The notes: a model not told the origin generated them from the sequence alone. DNA of 18,955 bases from CAYMTN01 sp964393335 (GCA_964393335.1 CAYMTN010000093.1:1-18955); one strand, 5' to 3'; shown: positions 7,490-14,728, counted from the first letter of the stretch. Numbers and translations: made by a program.

Positions 7490-7638
7490 TCAAATCTGGG
7501 GCGATTATTCGATTTGAGCGACGGTTTCCGATTTTTGTAGGGACAGCGCCTCGAACCGCAGGTTCGCCTCTTCCCAGGTTTTTGAGGCGGGCACGGCAAG
7601 CAGCGCCCCTACCAGAACAAACTCTGCCCCGAATCTGG
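7490..7638. repeat. Dispersed palindromic repeat, copy B
   Basis: Begins with TCAAATCTGGGGCGA (7490-7504), identical to 9227-9241. It continues with a CGAACCgcaGGTTCG hairpin, a CCAGGTTTTT stretch, and the core at 7589-7618 shared with copy A. The outer ends (CAAATCTGGGGC and GCCCCGAATCTGG near 7626-7638) form imperfect terminal inverted repeats, which gives a unit of about 149 bp. Boundaries are approximate. Confidence 0.5.
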
Positions 7639-7680
7639 AATGCACCCTGGCGGGGGGCGAGTCCCGCCGCCGCGCGTGCG

Positions 7681-7720
7681 GAAAAACAGCACCCCCCGGT
7701 GGTGAACTGGCCGGGGGGTG
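7681..7720 (-). terminator. Rho-independent terminator of the binding-protein gene
   Basis: A perfect 10-bp stem, CACCCCCCGG (7690-7699) and CCGGGGGGTG (7711-7720), has an 11-nt loop. On the minus strand it is followed by CTGTTTTTCC. It lies about 130 nt past the stop of the substrate-binding protein gene that reads toward it. The T-run is short, so termination is likely rather than certain. Confidence 0.5.
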
Positions 7721-7853
7721 AGGCGAATGTGCAGGGGCGCTCAAGCGTGAGCGGTCCATGTGCGGATCGACAAGGCAAACGGGTTTGTCCTGGCCCGACT
7801 TCGCGGTCTGTGCATGATACGCCGGCAGGCGAAGTGCGGCTGTCTGCTGGTTG

Positions 7854-9056
7854 TTAATCCCCAGCGTCTTCGATCAACAAGCTCTGCGCCTCGTTAAACT
7901 GCGCGATCACGGTTGGCCCGCCGCCGGGACCCAGCCGGTAGACCATCGCCATGCGGATCAGGTCTCCGTTGCCGAATTCCTGCGGGCGCAGCGTGCCCGC
8001 GACCAGGTCCTGCGGGCTGCCGCCGATCAGGCCGGTGCGGATCGATTGAGCGTCCACGCCAAAGGCGCGCATGGTCGTGCGCAAATACCAGATCGCGTCG
8101 TAGGCGGCGACCGCCAGCGGCCCCGGCACGCGCCCGAAGGTCGTGATGTAGTCGTTCAGAAATACGCGCGCCGCCTGTCCGGGGTAGGCATACGACCACG
8201 AATTCACGCCCAACACGCCGTCGGCCAATGTATCCTTCAAACGATTGCCGCGAGCAGCTTCGTCAGCCAGGCGGTAGGCGAACTGGCCGATCCAACCGCC
8301 ATCGCGCAGCATACGTAGCAAGATCGCCGCGTCCGCCATCGGACCCCACATAGCGACTGCTTCGGGATTCAGGTCGATCAGCGACATAGCCTGATCGGCC
8401 AACCCGGTCGCGTCGGGGAGTTGGACTTTCGCCGCAGGGACGACGCCGCGCGCCTGCAAAAAGGACTCGAAGTCGAGCAGTGCTTCGGTGGATTCGACGT
8501 CGGTCTGCACGAGGGCAATCGAGGTCAGGCCCAGGTCGTCCAGCATGGTCGCGGCCAGCGCGTCGCTGTAGACGTGTTCCGGCGCGCGTGTGCGAAAGAT
8601 CACGTCGGCGGTGTCGCCGTCGGTCAGGGAATCGGCGGTAGCCGGTGTGAGCACCGGCAGGCCGGTATTGACCAGCATCGTGACATTTCCAGACGAGAGG
8701 ACCGCGTCGCTGTCCGGGCCGAGCAGCGCGACAACGCTCTGCGCGGTGAGTGCCGTCACGTTGGCCGTCAGCGAATCGACAGTCGGCGGGGCGGCCAGCA
8801 TCACCAGCTCAAGCTGGTACTGGTTGCCATCGGCTGCCGTAAACCCCCCGGCAGAATTGATCTGATCGATGGCAAGCTGCGCGCCGTTGGCGGTGTCGGT
8901 TTCCATGACGCCCAGGTAACCGATGCGCAGCACCGCCGCACTTTGTGCCGCCGGTGCCGCCTGTACCGTTGGGGCCATCACGGCCACGACCAGCAGCACG
9001 ACGACCAGCAGGCTCGCGCCGCGCCGGGGATTCAAAAGCGTGATAACGGTGGTCAT
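7854..9056 (-). CDS. Branched-chain amino acid-type ABC transporter substrate-binding protein (orphan)
   Basis: A 400-residue periplasmic-binding-protein type I domain of the LivJ/Leu-Ile-Val-binding class. After a basic N-terminus there is a hydrophobic stretch LLVVVLLVVAVMAPTVQA ending in a signal-peptidase-I-like site. Then come LRIGYLGVMETDTANGAQLAIDQINSAGG, the typical first strand and helix, VVALLGPDSDAVLSSGN, and LPVLTPATADSLTDGD. The second lobe has SIALVQTDVESTEALLDFESFLQARG and PLAVAAYDAIWYL. There is no lipobox Cys, so it is either secreted or held by an uncleaved N-terminal helix. The start is supported by AGGAGG 7 nt upstream. No permease or ATPase gene is nearby, so it may serve a distant transporter or a sensing role. 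Ligand unknown; amino acids, amides or other small solutes are all possible for the family. Confidence 0.88.
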   Translation of the reverse strand: MTTVITLLNPRRGASLLVVVLLVVAVMAPTVQAAPAAQSAAVLRIGYLGVMETDTANGAQLAIDQINSAGGFTAADGNQYQLELVMLAAPPTVDSLTANVTALTAQSVVALLGPDSDAVLSSGNVTMLVNTGLPVLTPATADSLTDGDTADVIFRTRAPEHVYSDALAATMLDDLGLTSIALVQTDVESTEALLDFESFLQARGVVPAAKVQLPDATGLADQAMSLIDLNPEAVAMWGPMADAAILLRMLRDGGWIGQFAYRLADEAARGNRLKDTLADGVLGVNSWSYAYPGQAARVFLNDYITTFGRVPGPLAVAAYDAIWYLRTTMRAFGVDAQSIRTGLIGGSPQDLVAGTLRPQEFGNGDLIRMAMVYRLGPGGGPTVIAQFNEAQSLLIEDAGD

Positions 9057-9194
9057 AAAAAAGCCTCCTGTTGCGGGCAGCCCGCCCGTCTCAGCGTGAG
9101 GGGAGTCGGGCAGCGAGCGGCTGACGTCGAGCGAGTGTTGGCATATTGAGCACTGGTCCCATTATGGCACAACTTTTCGAAGCACGCTGTAGTA

Positions 9195-9219
9195 CCCTGC
9201 GGCGGCTGCCGCCGCAGGG
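9195..9219. repeat. 11-bp perfect GC-rich hairpin
   Basis: CCCTGCGGCGG (9195-9205) and CCGCCGCAGGG (9209-9219) are perfect complements around a 3-nt loop. Neither strand has a following T-run, so it is not a standard intrinsic terminator, though it lies between the stop of the upstream secreted-protein gene and the binding-protein start. Confidence 0.6.
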
Positions 9220-9226
9220 GTGTATC

Positions 9227-9322
9227 TCAAATCTGGGGCGACTTTCTGGCCTGGGCGGCGGCGAACCGGCGATTCGCTGCCGCCCAGGGTTTTGCAGAGG
9301 ACGCTGCTTGCTGCGCCCCTAC
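9227..9322. repeat. Dispersed palindromic repeat, copy C
   Basis: Starts with TCAAATCTGGGGCGA, identical to the start of copy B. It contains a 16-bp stem (9250-9265 with 9273-9288, one G-T pair, 7-nt loop) whose loop region GAACCGGCGATTCG parallels the GAACCGCAGGTTCG of copy B. It ends with GGACGCTGCTTGCTGCGCCC (9299-9318), the palindromic core shared with copies A and B. Likely a REP- or MITE-type element. Confidence 0.5.
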
Positions 9323-9345
9323 GCGGGCAATTCACGGCCAGCGAC

Positions 9346-10884
9346 TCACTGCAACCCGGCCTGGTCGAGTTTTTGGATCGTGAAATTGACCAGGGCGTCC
9401 ATGCTGTTGACGATATCCTGCGCGTTGGCGTCGGCGTAGACGATGCCCGCCGCCGCGACCACGAACCGTCCGTGCGGCACGAGTTTCTCATAATACGCCA
9501 CCGCGCCGCAGTTGTGGTTGAACGTGCCCGTCGCCAGCAGGCCGTTGCCGCTGGCCTGGAAGTTGGAAATGATGCCTGAGCCGATCCAGGCCTGCTGGAT
9601 GGCGGAATCGTTCAGGTTGGTGAGTGCGCCCTGCGACGTCTGAAACAGGCTCACGTCCACTTCCAGGCTGATGCCGATCGTCTGCGGGCAGTCATTGCCG
9701 GTGTCCCACACTTCCGCCACCAGCCCTACCAGTCCGTCGCGTTGGGCACCTTGCGCGGTCACGTTCGCCAACTGGGAAAATCCCAGGGTGTTAAGCTGGT
9801 CCACGATCTGCTGCGCCGTCAGGATGCTGCTGAGCTGGGTATTACGTTGGAACGGCGGCGAGGGCAGCCCGGACTCGGCCAGCGTGGGCATGGCGCGCTG
9901 GATATCTTGCAGCGTCGTGGCGGCGGCGGCCTGGGTGGGCGGGGCGGCCTGCGTCGGCTTGGGCGTGGGCATCAGCGCTGCCTGGGTTGGCTTGGGCGTG
10001 GGGACATTCGGGCCGGGGCCACCCGGAACCGGCGTGGACGGGAACGGCGTGGGCGCGATCGCGTCTGCTTTGGCCGCGAGCACGACGGCCAACTGGTCGA
10101 GCAACCCGTTGACCAGTCCCGGATCGGTGTTGGCGTCCGCTTTCATCGAGATCGTGAAGAACAGCCCCCAGTATTCAAAAAACAGGCTGTATTCGATCTC
10201 CTGGGCGAAACACACGCCCGCGTCGGGCGGCTGCACGGCGGACCAGCCGTGTACCGTGCCGGCAGGTTGGAGCGTATAACCCAGGTCGCCGAAGAACGTG
10301 GCTACCTGCGCATCTTCGAAGAAGCCGCGACCGGCGTCAGGGCTGGCGAACTGGCCGACTTCGCTGTAGATTTCGCTGATCGGCACGCTGGGCTGGCAAG
10401 ACGTATACGTGACGCCGACCGAGTTCTGCCAGCCGTACGTCTGCACGATCTGGTCAAACAGATCGGCCACGTCGCCGTACCCGGCATCGCGGATGGTGCT
10501 GCTCATCACGTCTGCCGAAAACGAGTCGATGGACTGGTTCGCAGCGAAATCGGCGGGCACGTCGCCCGGTTGGAGATTCAGCGCAGTGAGCTGGCCGTCG
10601 TCCTGGCGTGGCAGTCCCGGCCCGGCGGGAGCCGCGCTGTTGGGCGTGGCTGTCGGGATGACCAGGCCACCGCCGCCGCTGGCCGGTGTCGCGGTGGGGA
10701 TCGCCAATCCGCCGCCCGACGCGCTGGCGGGGGTCGAAGTCGGGATCACGAAGTCACCGAGTGGGGCGGGCGTCGGCGTTGGCGGCTGGAGCGCCCCCGC
10801 TGTCCCCGGTGGCAGCATCACCACAATCACGATCATCACTAACAGGCTGATGACAAGAATTGAACCGGATAACTGGCGTTTCAT
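9346..10884 (-). CDS. Secreted or anchored protein with two related cysteine-pair domains and Thr/Pro linkers
   Basis: A 512-residue protein of unknown function. An N-terminal hydrophobic segment (about residues 9-25) is a signal peptide or membrane anchor. It is followed by a Thr/Pro linker with three near-repeats of the form GGLxIPTATP (about 43-81). Two globular regions follow, roughly 95-275 and 325-512, joined by a second linker with two PTPKPTQAA repeats (295-313). Each region has two cysteines, at 163/225 and 399/459 (62 and 60 apart). Each ends with a similar strand-helix (GLFFTISMKADANTDPGLVN...LDQL and GRFVVAAAGIVYADANAQDIV...MDAL), which suggests an internal duplication with a disulfide in each half. 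I preferred the ATG at 10884 (AAGGAG 10 nt upstream) over 10911. No catalytic motif was seen. Extracytoplasmic location is confident; the role is unknown. Confidence 0.8.
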   Translation of the reverse strand: MKRQLSGSILVISLLVMIVIVVMLPPGTAGALQPPTPTPAPLGDFVIPTSTPASASGGGLAIPTATPASGGGGLVIPTATPNSAAPAGPGLPRQDDGQLTALNLQPGDVPADFAANQSIDSFSADVMSSTIRDAGYGDVADLFDQIVQTYGWQNSVGVTYTSCQPSVPISEIYSEVGQFASPDAGRGFFEDAQVATFFGDLGYTLQPAGTVHGWSAVQPPDAGVCFAQEIEYSLFFEYWGLFFTISMKADANTDPGLVNGLLDQLAVVLAAKADAIAPTPFPSTPVPGGPGPNVPTPKPTQAALMPTPKPTQAAPPTQAAAATTLQDIQRAMPTLAESGLPSPPFQRNTQLSSILTAQQIVDQLNTLGFSQLANVTAQGAQRDGLVGLVAEVWDTGNDCPQTIGISLEVDVSLFQTSQGALTNLNDSAIQQAWIGSGIISNFQASGNGLLATGTFNHNCGAVAYYEKLVPHGRFVVAAAGIVYADANAQDIVNSMDALVNFTIQKLDQAGLQ

Positions 10885-10985
10885 GCCGTACCAACTCCTT
10901 CTATGTTCCAATAGAAACGGACAGAACGCACAGCCCGAAGACTGCTGAGCCTGCGGTTAGTGCGCGTGTGAAATGTCTATCTGAC

Positions 10986-11015
10986 AGTATATGCCGAAAA
11001 ACGAGCATAAGCCAA
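10986..11015 (-). promoter_or_regulatory. Promoter of the two-domain secreted protein gene
   Basis: Minus strand TTGGCT (11010-11015), an 18-nt spacer, then TATACT (10986-10991). The predicted start near 10979 gives a leader of about 95 nt. A CGAGCAT/ATGCTCG inverted repeat (11002-11008, 11029-11035) overlaps the spacer and -35 and could be an operator, though that is a guess. Confidence 0.45.
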
Positions 11016-11058
11016 ACGGCGAGCGGAAATGCTCGCTCGGGCATCGTTTTGAAACCCT

Positions 11059-11069
11059 CATCCCCCGGC
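11059..11069. repeat. Target-site duplication, left copy
   Basis: CATCCCCCGGC directly abuts the left inverted repeat of the insertion sequence and is repeated exactly at 12418-12428 beyond the right inverted repeat. Confidence 0.9.
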
Positions 11070-12417
11070 CTTTCAAGGGTAGGTTTTTAATGAAACATAA
11101 TGACCGCCGGGCATCAAGAGGTCAAGGATAGAGCGGCTGAAAGGTAAAGCGGGCCAGGGTTCAGGCCAAAAATGTCCAAAAGGTAAAGGGCGGTGGGTGA
11201 TCAGAGCGATGACAATGCGTAACCAACCGCGATTGAGACAACTGAGCGAACGCGCCGCCGTCGTGGCAGGGTAATGAGGGGCCAGAGTGGGGAGCGGCAG
11301 ATCGAGGGCGGCGATTTCCGCTTCTCCGCCCACACTCATCGTCCACAGATGAGCCAGAGCCAGCACTAACCACAAGCGGGCGGCGCGAGCCGGGTCGGTC
11401 ATTTTGGTCTGTTCCCAGCGAAAGCCACCGCGTTTGTCATCTTTGAACCCGTGTTCAATCCACATGCGCATCCCATACCATAAGGGGTCGCTGTCAGCGG
11501 GCGGGAGGTCGGTGACCACCAACCACGGCGTTTCACAGCTTTTACGCCAATACGCCAACAAGGTGCACTTCAACCGGGCGGATGGCGTGGAAAAACAGGT
11601 GACCGCTCCATACCACAGGGTATCCGCCCGGGGCAACAGGTCGGCTAAGGGACGATACCGGCTCATGCCCGTCGGGCGAAAGTTCCCCTCGGCGTTGATG
11701 CGCATGACGGGATGCCACCCGTTGCGTTGGATGGCGCGGTAGAGCGCTTTGGAATACAGCCCGCGATCCGTCAAGACAATCACGCACCAGTCCGCTGGCA
11801 CGACCCCCCGCAACAACCTCAACAAGCGTCTAAAATGGGGCATCCATTGACCCCGTTGAGTGGTGGGCAACACCACCCAGGCGATGGGTAGTGCACTCCC
11901 ACGATACACCACACTCATACACAACACCGTGAACCGTTGTCCCAGGTTCGTCGCATCCAAGGCTAAGGCTAGCCGCCTTTCCTCGCTGCCCCACCAGTCC
12001 AGAATCCACCGCAAGAGCGGCGCGAAACACGTCGTCACATCCAGCTCACAGCGCTGCTGCCCGCGTTTGTCCGGCGCATCGTACAGTTTTTCGCGCAAGC
12101 GTTGACGGACCGTATTCGGCGGCTGCTCCAGTAACTCGGCTAAAAAGGTACTCACGACGCTCAACCCACAACAGCGCAACATCACCGTCGCATAGCTATA
12201 CATCGCCAACCCCATCGCCTGACACCGACTGAGGTGCGGCAGATGTTTTGACACTTCGCTCGCCCATTGGGATAATGATTCGGGGTGGTTGGACATGGGG
12301 CCCTCCTGAGTGGACTGTTTTTTGACAACTCAATCCTACTCAGTGGCTCGCCGTTCGTCACCCCTTTTTCACTTCCCTTAACTTTCCCTTGTTCCCTTAA
12401 ATACCTACCCCTGAAAG
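11070..12417. mobile_element. Complete IS4-family insertion sequence, 1348 bp
   Basis: The element has 21-bp imperfect terminal inverted repeats: left 11070-11090 (CTTTCAAGGGTAGGT...) and right 12397-12417 (reverse complement CTTTCAGGGGTAGGT...), matching at 19 of 21. A perfect 11-bp direct repeat CATCCCCCGGC flanks it (11059-11069 and 12418-12428). Duplications of 11-13 bp are characteristic of the IS4 subgroup of the IS4 family. It contains one full-length transposase gene on the minus strand, whose stop codon lies inside the left inverted repeat. The exact target duplication and intact gene suggest a recent, possibly still active insertion. It landed beside a GC-rich palindromic repeat. 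Confidence 0.92.
11073..12296 (-). CDS. IS4-family DDE transposase
   Basis: A 407-residue transposase that catalyses cut-and-paste movement of the surrounding element. The first Asp is in ALDATNLGQRF and the second in VLTDRGLYS. The Glu lies in the IS4 signature Y-(2)-R-(3)-E-(6)-K, seen as YGMRMWIEHGFKDDK. The N-terminal part (RCQAMGLAMYSYATVMLRCCGLS...) is the helical DNA-binding region usual in this family, and the C-terminal part continues past the Glu without breaks. Length is in the normal range, and no frameshift or internal stop is seen, so it is probably functional. AGGAGG lies 5 nt before the ATG. The stop codon (11073-11075) overlaps the terminal inverted repeat. It sits between two secreted-protein genes and does not interrupt a coding region. 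Confidence 0.95.
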   Translation of the reverse strand: MSNHPESLSQWASEVSKHLPHLSRCQAMGLAMYSYATVMLRCCGLSVVSTFLAELLEQPPNTVRQRLREKLYDAPDKRGQQRCELDVTTCFAPLLRWILDWWGSEERRLALALDATNLGQRFTVLCMSVVYRGSALPIAWVVLPTTQRGQWMPHFRRLLRLLRGVVPADWCVIVLTDRGLYSKALYRAIQRNGWHPVMRINAEGNFRPTGMSRYRPLADLLPRADTLWYGAVTCFSTPSARLKCTLLAYWRKSCETPWLVVTDLPPADSDPLWYGMRMWIEHGFKDDKRGGFRWEQTKMTDPARAARLWLVLALAHLWTMSVGGEAEIAALDLPLPTLAPHYPATTAARSLSCLNRGWLRIVIALITHRPLPFGHFWPEPWPALPFSRSILDLLMPGGHYVSLKTYP

Positions 12418-12428
12418 CATCCCCCGGC
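12418..12428. repeat. Target-site duplication, right copy
   Basis: CATCCCCCGGC immediately after the right inverted repeat of the insertion sequence, identical to 11059-11069. Confidence 0.9.
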
Positions 12429-12456
12429 CCCTTCTCCCGCCAGGCAGGAGAAGGGG
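12428..12456. repeat. Palindromic intergenic repeat at the IS target
   Basis: CCCCTTCTCC (12428-12437) and GGAGAAGGGG (12447-12456) form a perfect 10-bp stem with a 9-nt loop. Joined to the left flank of the IS, the empty site would read CCCTCATCCCCCGG followed by this hairpin, a style of intergenic palindrome I associate with GC-rich Chloroflexota. It may also weakly terminate transcription of the secreted-protein gene ending at 12512, but no T-run follows. Confidence 0.55.
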
Positions 12457-12511
12457 AGATTACACGGGCGGATCAGGTATAGAATTGGGGCTTCTCCACC
12501 CGTGACAGTGG

Positions 12512-13054
12512 CTATGGTTCAATCGACACGCGGACTGGTTCGGAACGCACCAATTTGAATTCCGTGCCGGGAGTACACCCGAACCCGCCACCGTAGAAAT
12601 ACGCATCACCATAGACTTCTGTGTGCAGGCTTATTGTTCCCGGCGCAAGCGCGCGCAGGACAAATTCTCCCGACCCAAGACTGCTGCCAGTCGAACTAGG
12701 GAGGACTTCGATCATGGGCAGCGGATCAATTACTTCTAGCTCAGGAACAGAAGCCAGCCGGTATTCTATGAACAAGCGCGTCTGGGCCAGTCCCGCGAAA
12801 CCTGACGATGAGCTGCGCAGGACGAATGTGTCGCCCACGTTGACTACGGGCGCAACACTGGCAACCACTTTGTACTCGATGGGGGGACAGGCCGTAGGCT
12901 GTACCGGCGTTGGCGTCTGTGACGTAGTTTCCTCGGAGAACACGAGCGAAGAAGGCGATGCATCACTGCTCACGGTGGTGAGAAAGAACCCCAGGGGCAG
13001 GACAGCCATCAGCGTCAGAACGGCGAACATGGAAAGACACGATTTCGAAACCAT
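12512..13054 (-). CDS. Small secreted protein of unknown function
   Basis: A 180-residue protein I do not recognise. It begins with a signal-peptide-like stretch (CLSMFAVLTLMAVLPLGFFLTTVSSDA). A short Ser/Thr/Pro linker (SQTPTPVQPTACPP) follows, then a predicted all-beta region of about 120 residues. In it, VGDTFVLRSSSSGFAG, LFIEYRLASVPELEVIDPLP, GEFVLRALAPGTISLHTEVYGDAYF and a final FKLVRSEPVRVSIEP suggest an immunoglobulin-like sandwich. Two cysteines (in TACPP and FGCTPG) might pair. I chose the ATG at 13054: GGAG is 9 nt upstream and the best promoter lies between 13096 and 13124, which rules against the in-frame ATG at 13105. Composition is a little less GC-rich than its neighbours. It is transcribed alone. 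Extracellular location is likely; function unknown. Confidence 0.75.
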   Translation of the reverse strand: MVSKSCLSMFAVLTLMAVLPLGFFLTTVSSDASPSSLVFSEETTSQTPTPVQPTACPPIEYKVVASVAPVVNVGDTFVLRSSSSGFAGLAQTRLFIEYRLASVPELEVIDPLPMIEVLPSSTGSSLGSGEFVLRALAPGTISLHTEVYGDAYFYGGGFGCTPGTEFKLVRSEPVRVSIEP

Positions 13055-13095
13055 GATGTGCAGCTCCACTAACTCCACGTGTCCTGAATTCGGCA

Positions 13096-13124
13096 ACACT
13101 ATCAAACCCGGGCTGGCCGGTCAA
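13096..13124 (-). promoter_or_regulatory. Promoter of the small secreted protein gene
   Basis: Minus strand TTGACC (13119-13124), a 17-nt spacer, then TAGTGT (13096-13101). The -35 is good and the -10 keeps the TA....T pattern. The predicted start near 13089 leaves a 35-nt leader to the ATG at 13054. Confidence 0.45.
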
Positions 13125-13185
13125 AACACGACTGCCCAGCAGGGAGCCAACCCCGCCGGTCATGCGCTGTTCGATGCCGCTCCCC

Positions 13186-13233
13186 AAAATCCCCTCGTCG
13201 GCCTGGTTTACATACCTGGCGGGCGAGGGGATT
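13186..13233 (-). terminator. Probable intrinsic terminator after the beta-propeller gene
   Basis: AATCCCCTCG (13188-13197) and CGAGGGGATT (13224-13233) are perfect 10-bp complements around a 26-nt loop. On the minus strand the stem ends in GATTTTGGGG, so a short T-run follows. It lies about 90-140 nt past the stop at 13325. The rest of the gap 13055-13324 holds only the next gene's promoter and a small AACCC/GGGTT hairpin at about 13247-13263. Confidence 0.4.
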
Positions 13234-13324
13234 CTGAGGCGAGGTGAACCCTTTCAACGGGTTTTTCAGCGCCGGGGATGGCAGGGTGTACGGTCGGGAT
13301 GCGACCGGCGCTCAGCCCGGCGGC

Positions 13325-14728
13325 CTACGGCCACCGTTCCAGGTAATACGCGCTGGCGTCACCCTCCGCGACGAACCCGATCAGGCCCATGTCGAACTGC
13401 ACGTTCCACCACGCGTACCCATCGGCGCAGATCGGCCCGGCGAGGACGGTGAAGGTAGACCCTTCCGGCACGCTGCCGATTTTCGCGGTGTTCAGGCCGG
13501 GGGCCTGCCGTACATTGGTCATCGTGCCGTCGGTATAGGTGATGCGCCCGCGCTGGTCGGGTTGCAGGCGCGAGATCGGCGCGCCGGGGCACTGCATGTA
13601 CGCGGCGCTGGACGGCGCGAATCCGGTCGTGTCGCTGATGCCGGTGGCGTACCCCATGAATACGCCGGGTTCTTCGCGCAGCAGCGCCCCACTGGTGACG
13701 TCGAGCACGACGCTGGTCGCATCGGGCCGGCTGCCGACGATCAGCGTCGTGTCGTCCAGCCAGCCGCCGATGTAGCCGTAACGCAGGTCATACCCGGTCG
13801 CTTCGTCGGCCAGCACGGTCCGTGACTGCCCGGACATCACATCGACGACGATCGTCCAGAATTTTTCGTGTTCCGGGTTGACACGTGCGACCTGGTACGC
13901 AATACGCGCGTCGGATGGGGAGAATACGACCTCGCCGCCGTTGAGCGGCTGTTCGTCCAGCGGGGGCAGCGGGTAGTCCCGGCTGGGAGCGGCAGTGTCC
14001 GGCACTGTCGTCAGGCTGATTGGACCGCTGCCCGCGCCGAAATTCAGCCGGGCGACGAGGTGCCCATCGTGGGAAAGCCCGTCCACGCTGCCCAGCGGTG
14101 ATTGGACCCCGGTCACCAGGTTGTACGCCAGCGCGTTTTGATAGGTCCAGAACAGGATGTAGCCGCCAATGCCAACCGGCATTTCGTCCAGCGCCAGGAT
14201 GCTGCCGTCGTCGCTCCAGGTGAACGGTTCAATCGACCGCACGGCTTCGGTCATCTGCTGGTAAATGACGCGGTCATCGCCCATGCCGACCGTCGCCAGA
14301 TAGACGTAACTGATCGCCGGTTGTTCCCAGTCGGCGTGGTAGAGCATCACGCCGTACGCATAGGCGCGGCCATCGGGGCGCGGCGCGATGCTGCGCAGCC
14401 CGTAGATGTTGTCGGCGGTACCGAGGCCCTCAACCGCCGTCGGGTAGGTGGTGATGCGCCCCTGGTACGGGTCAAAAACCTGGATGTTCTCCAGGGACAT
14501 GGTGAACAGCCGCCCCCCGGCTTGTTGCGGCCAGTTGAAGGAGTCAGCCGCCAGCGGGTACGCGGCGTGCGCCGTACCGGTGGCGTCGCGGTATTCCACG
14601 ACAAGCTGCCCGTCGCCGTTTTGCAGCAGCCAGACCTGTAACCAGGGCGGGGCTGTCTGCGCACTGGCCGGGAGAATGGCCGGTGCGCCCAACACCAGAC
14701 ACAGCAGCACGATCCATACTCGTTTCAC
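13325..14728 (-). CDS. Secreted beta-propeller-like protein with C-terminal SH3b domain
   Basis: A 467-residue exported protein. A signal peptide (KRVWIVLLCLVLGAPAILPASAQTA) is followed by repeated strands with TolB/WD40-like features, such as GRAYAYGVMLYHADW, WSDDGSILALDEMP, LSHDGHLVARLNFG, FSPSDARIAYQVARV and WLDDTTLIVGSRPD. I read this as a beta-propeller, though blades cannot be counted safely by eye. Residues about 394-467 are a bacterial SH3 domain (MTNVRQAPGLNTAKIGSVPEGSTFTVL, then WWNVQF and GFVAEG), which often binds peptidoglycan or cell-wall material. I chose the GTG at 14728, preceded by AGGAGGAAGG, because it begins the signal peptide; the in-frame ATG at 14788 adds 20 polar residues. 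A TATACT (14841-14846) upstream may be its -10. It follows a membrane protein and a lytic transglycosylase, fitting a cell-envelope role. Confidence 0.85.
   Translation of the reverse strand: MKRVWIVLLCLVLGAPAILPASAQTAPPWLQVWLLQNGDGQLVVEYRDATGTAHAAYPLAADSFNWPQQAGGRLFTMSLENIQVFDPYQGRITTYPTAVEGLGTADNIYGLRSIAPRPDGRAYAYGVMLYHADWEQPAISYVYLATVGMGDDRVIYQQMTEAVRSIEPFTWSDDGSILALDEMPVGIGGYILFWTYQNALAYNLVTGVQSPLGSVDGLSHDGHLVARLNFGAGSGPISLTTVPDTAAPSRDYPLPPLDEQPLNGGEVVFSPSDARIAYQVARVNPEHEKFWTIVVDVMSGQSRTVLADEATGYDLRYGYIGGWLDDTTLIVGSRPDATSVVLDVTSGALLREEPGVFMGYATGISDTTGFAPSSAAYMQCPGAPISRLQPDQRGRITYTDGTMTNVRQAPGLNTAKIGSVPEGSTFTVLAGPICADGYAWWNVQFDMGLIGFVAEGDASAYYLERWP

Larger units (their letters stand above)
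7389..7853. other. 465-bp intergenic region with dispersed-repeat copy and hairpins, no gene
   Basis: No credible gene is seen here; the short open frames lie across repeats. From the left it holds the leader of the URO-D-family gene, a repeat element (about 7490-7638) and a GC-rich hairpin (7690-7720). From 7721 to 7853 nothing was recognised. Confidence 0.6.
9057..9345. other. 289-bp intergenic region with two strong hairpins and repeat copy C
   Basis: No gene was found. The stretch near the binding-protein start carries its AGGAGG ribosome site. Further away are an 11-bp perfect hairpin, a 16-bp near-perfect hairpin and the palindromic core shared with copies A and B. No clear promoter for the binding-protein gene could be picked out; CAATAT and CATAAT around 9140-9165 (minus strand) are weak candidates. 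Confidence 0.5.

Noticed and set aside
7505..7759. 84-residue minus-strand frame in the gap before the URO-D-family gene
   Set aside because: It lies across the dispersed repeat and the terminator hairpin, has no ribosome site, and reads like a chance translation of the repeat.
9742..10842. 366-residue plus-strand frame across the two-domain secreted protein
   Set aside because: Extremely Arg/Gly-rich and without domains; the minus strand has a signal sequence, linkers and promoter.
13247..13263. AACCC/GGGTT hairpin followed by T on the plus strand as a terminator
   Set aside because: Only 5 bp, and no plus-strand gene ends here.
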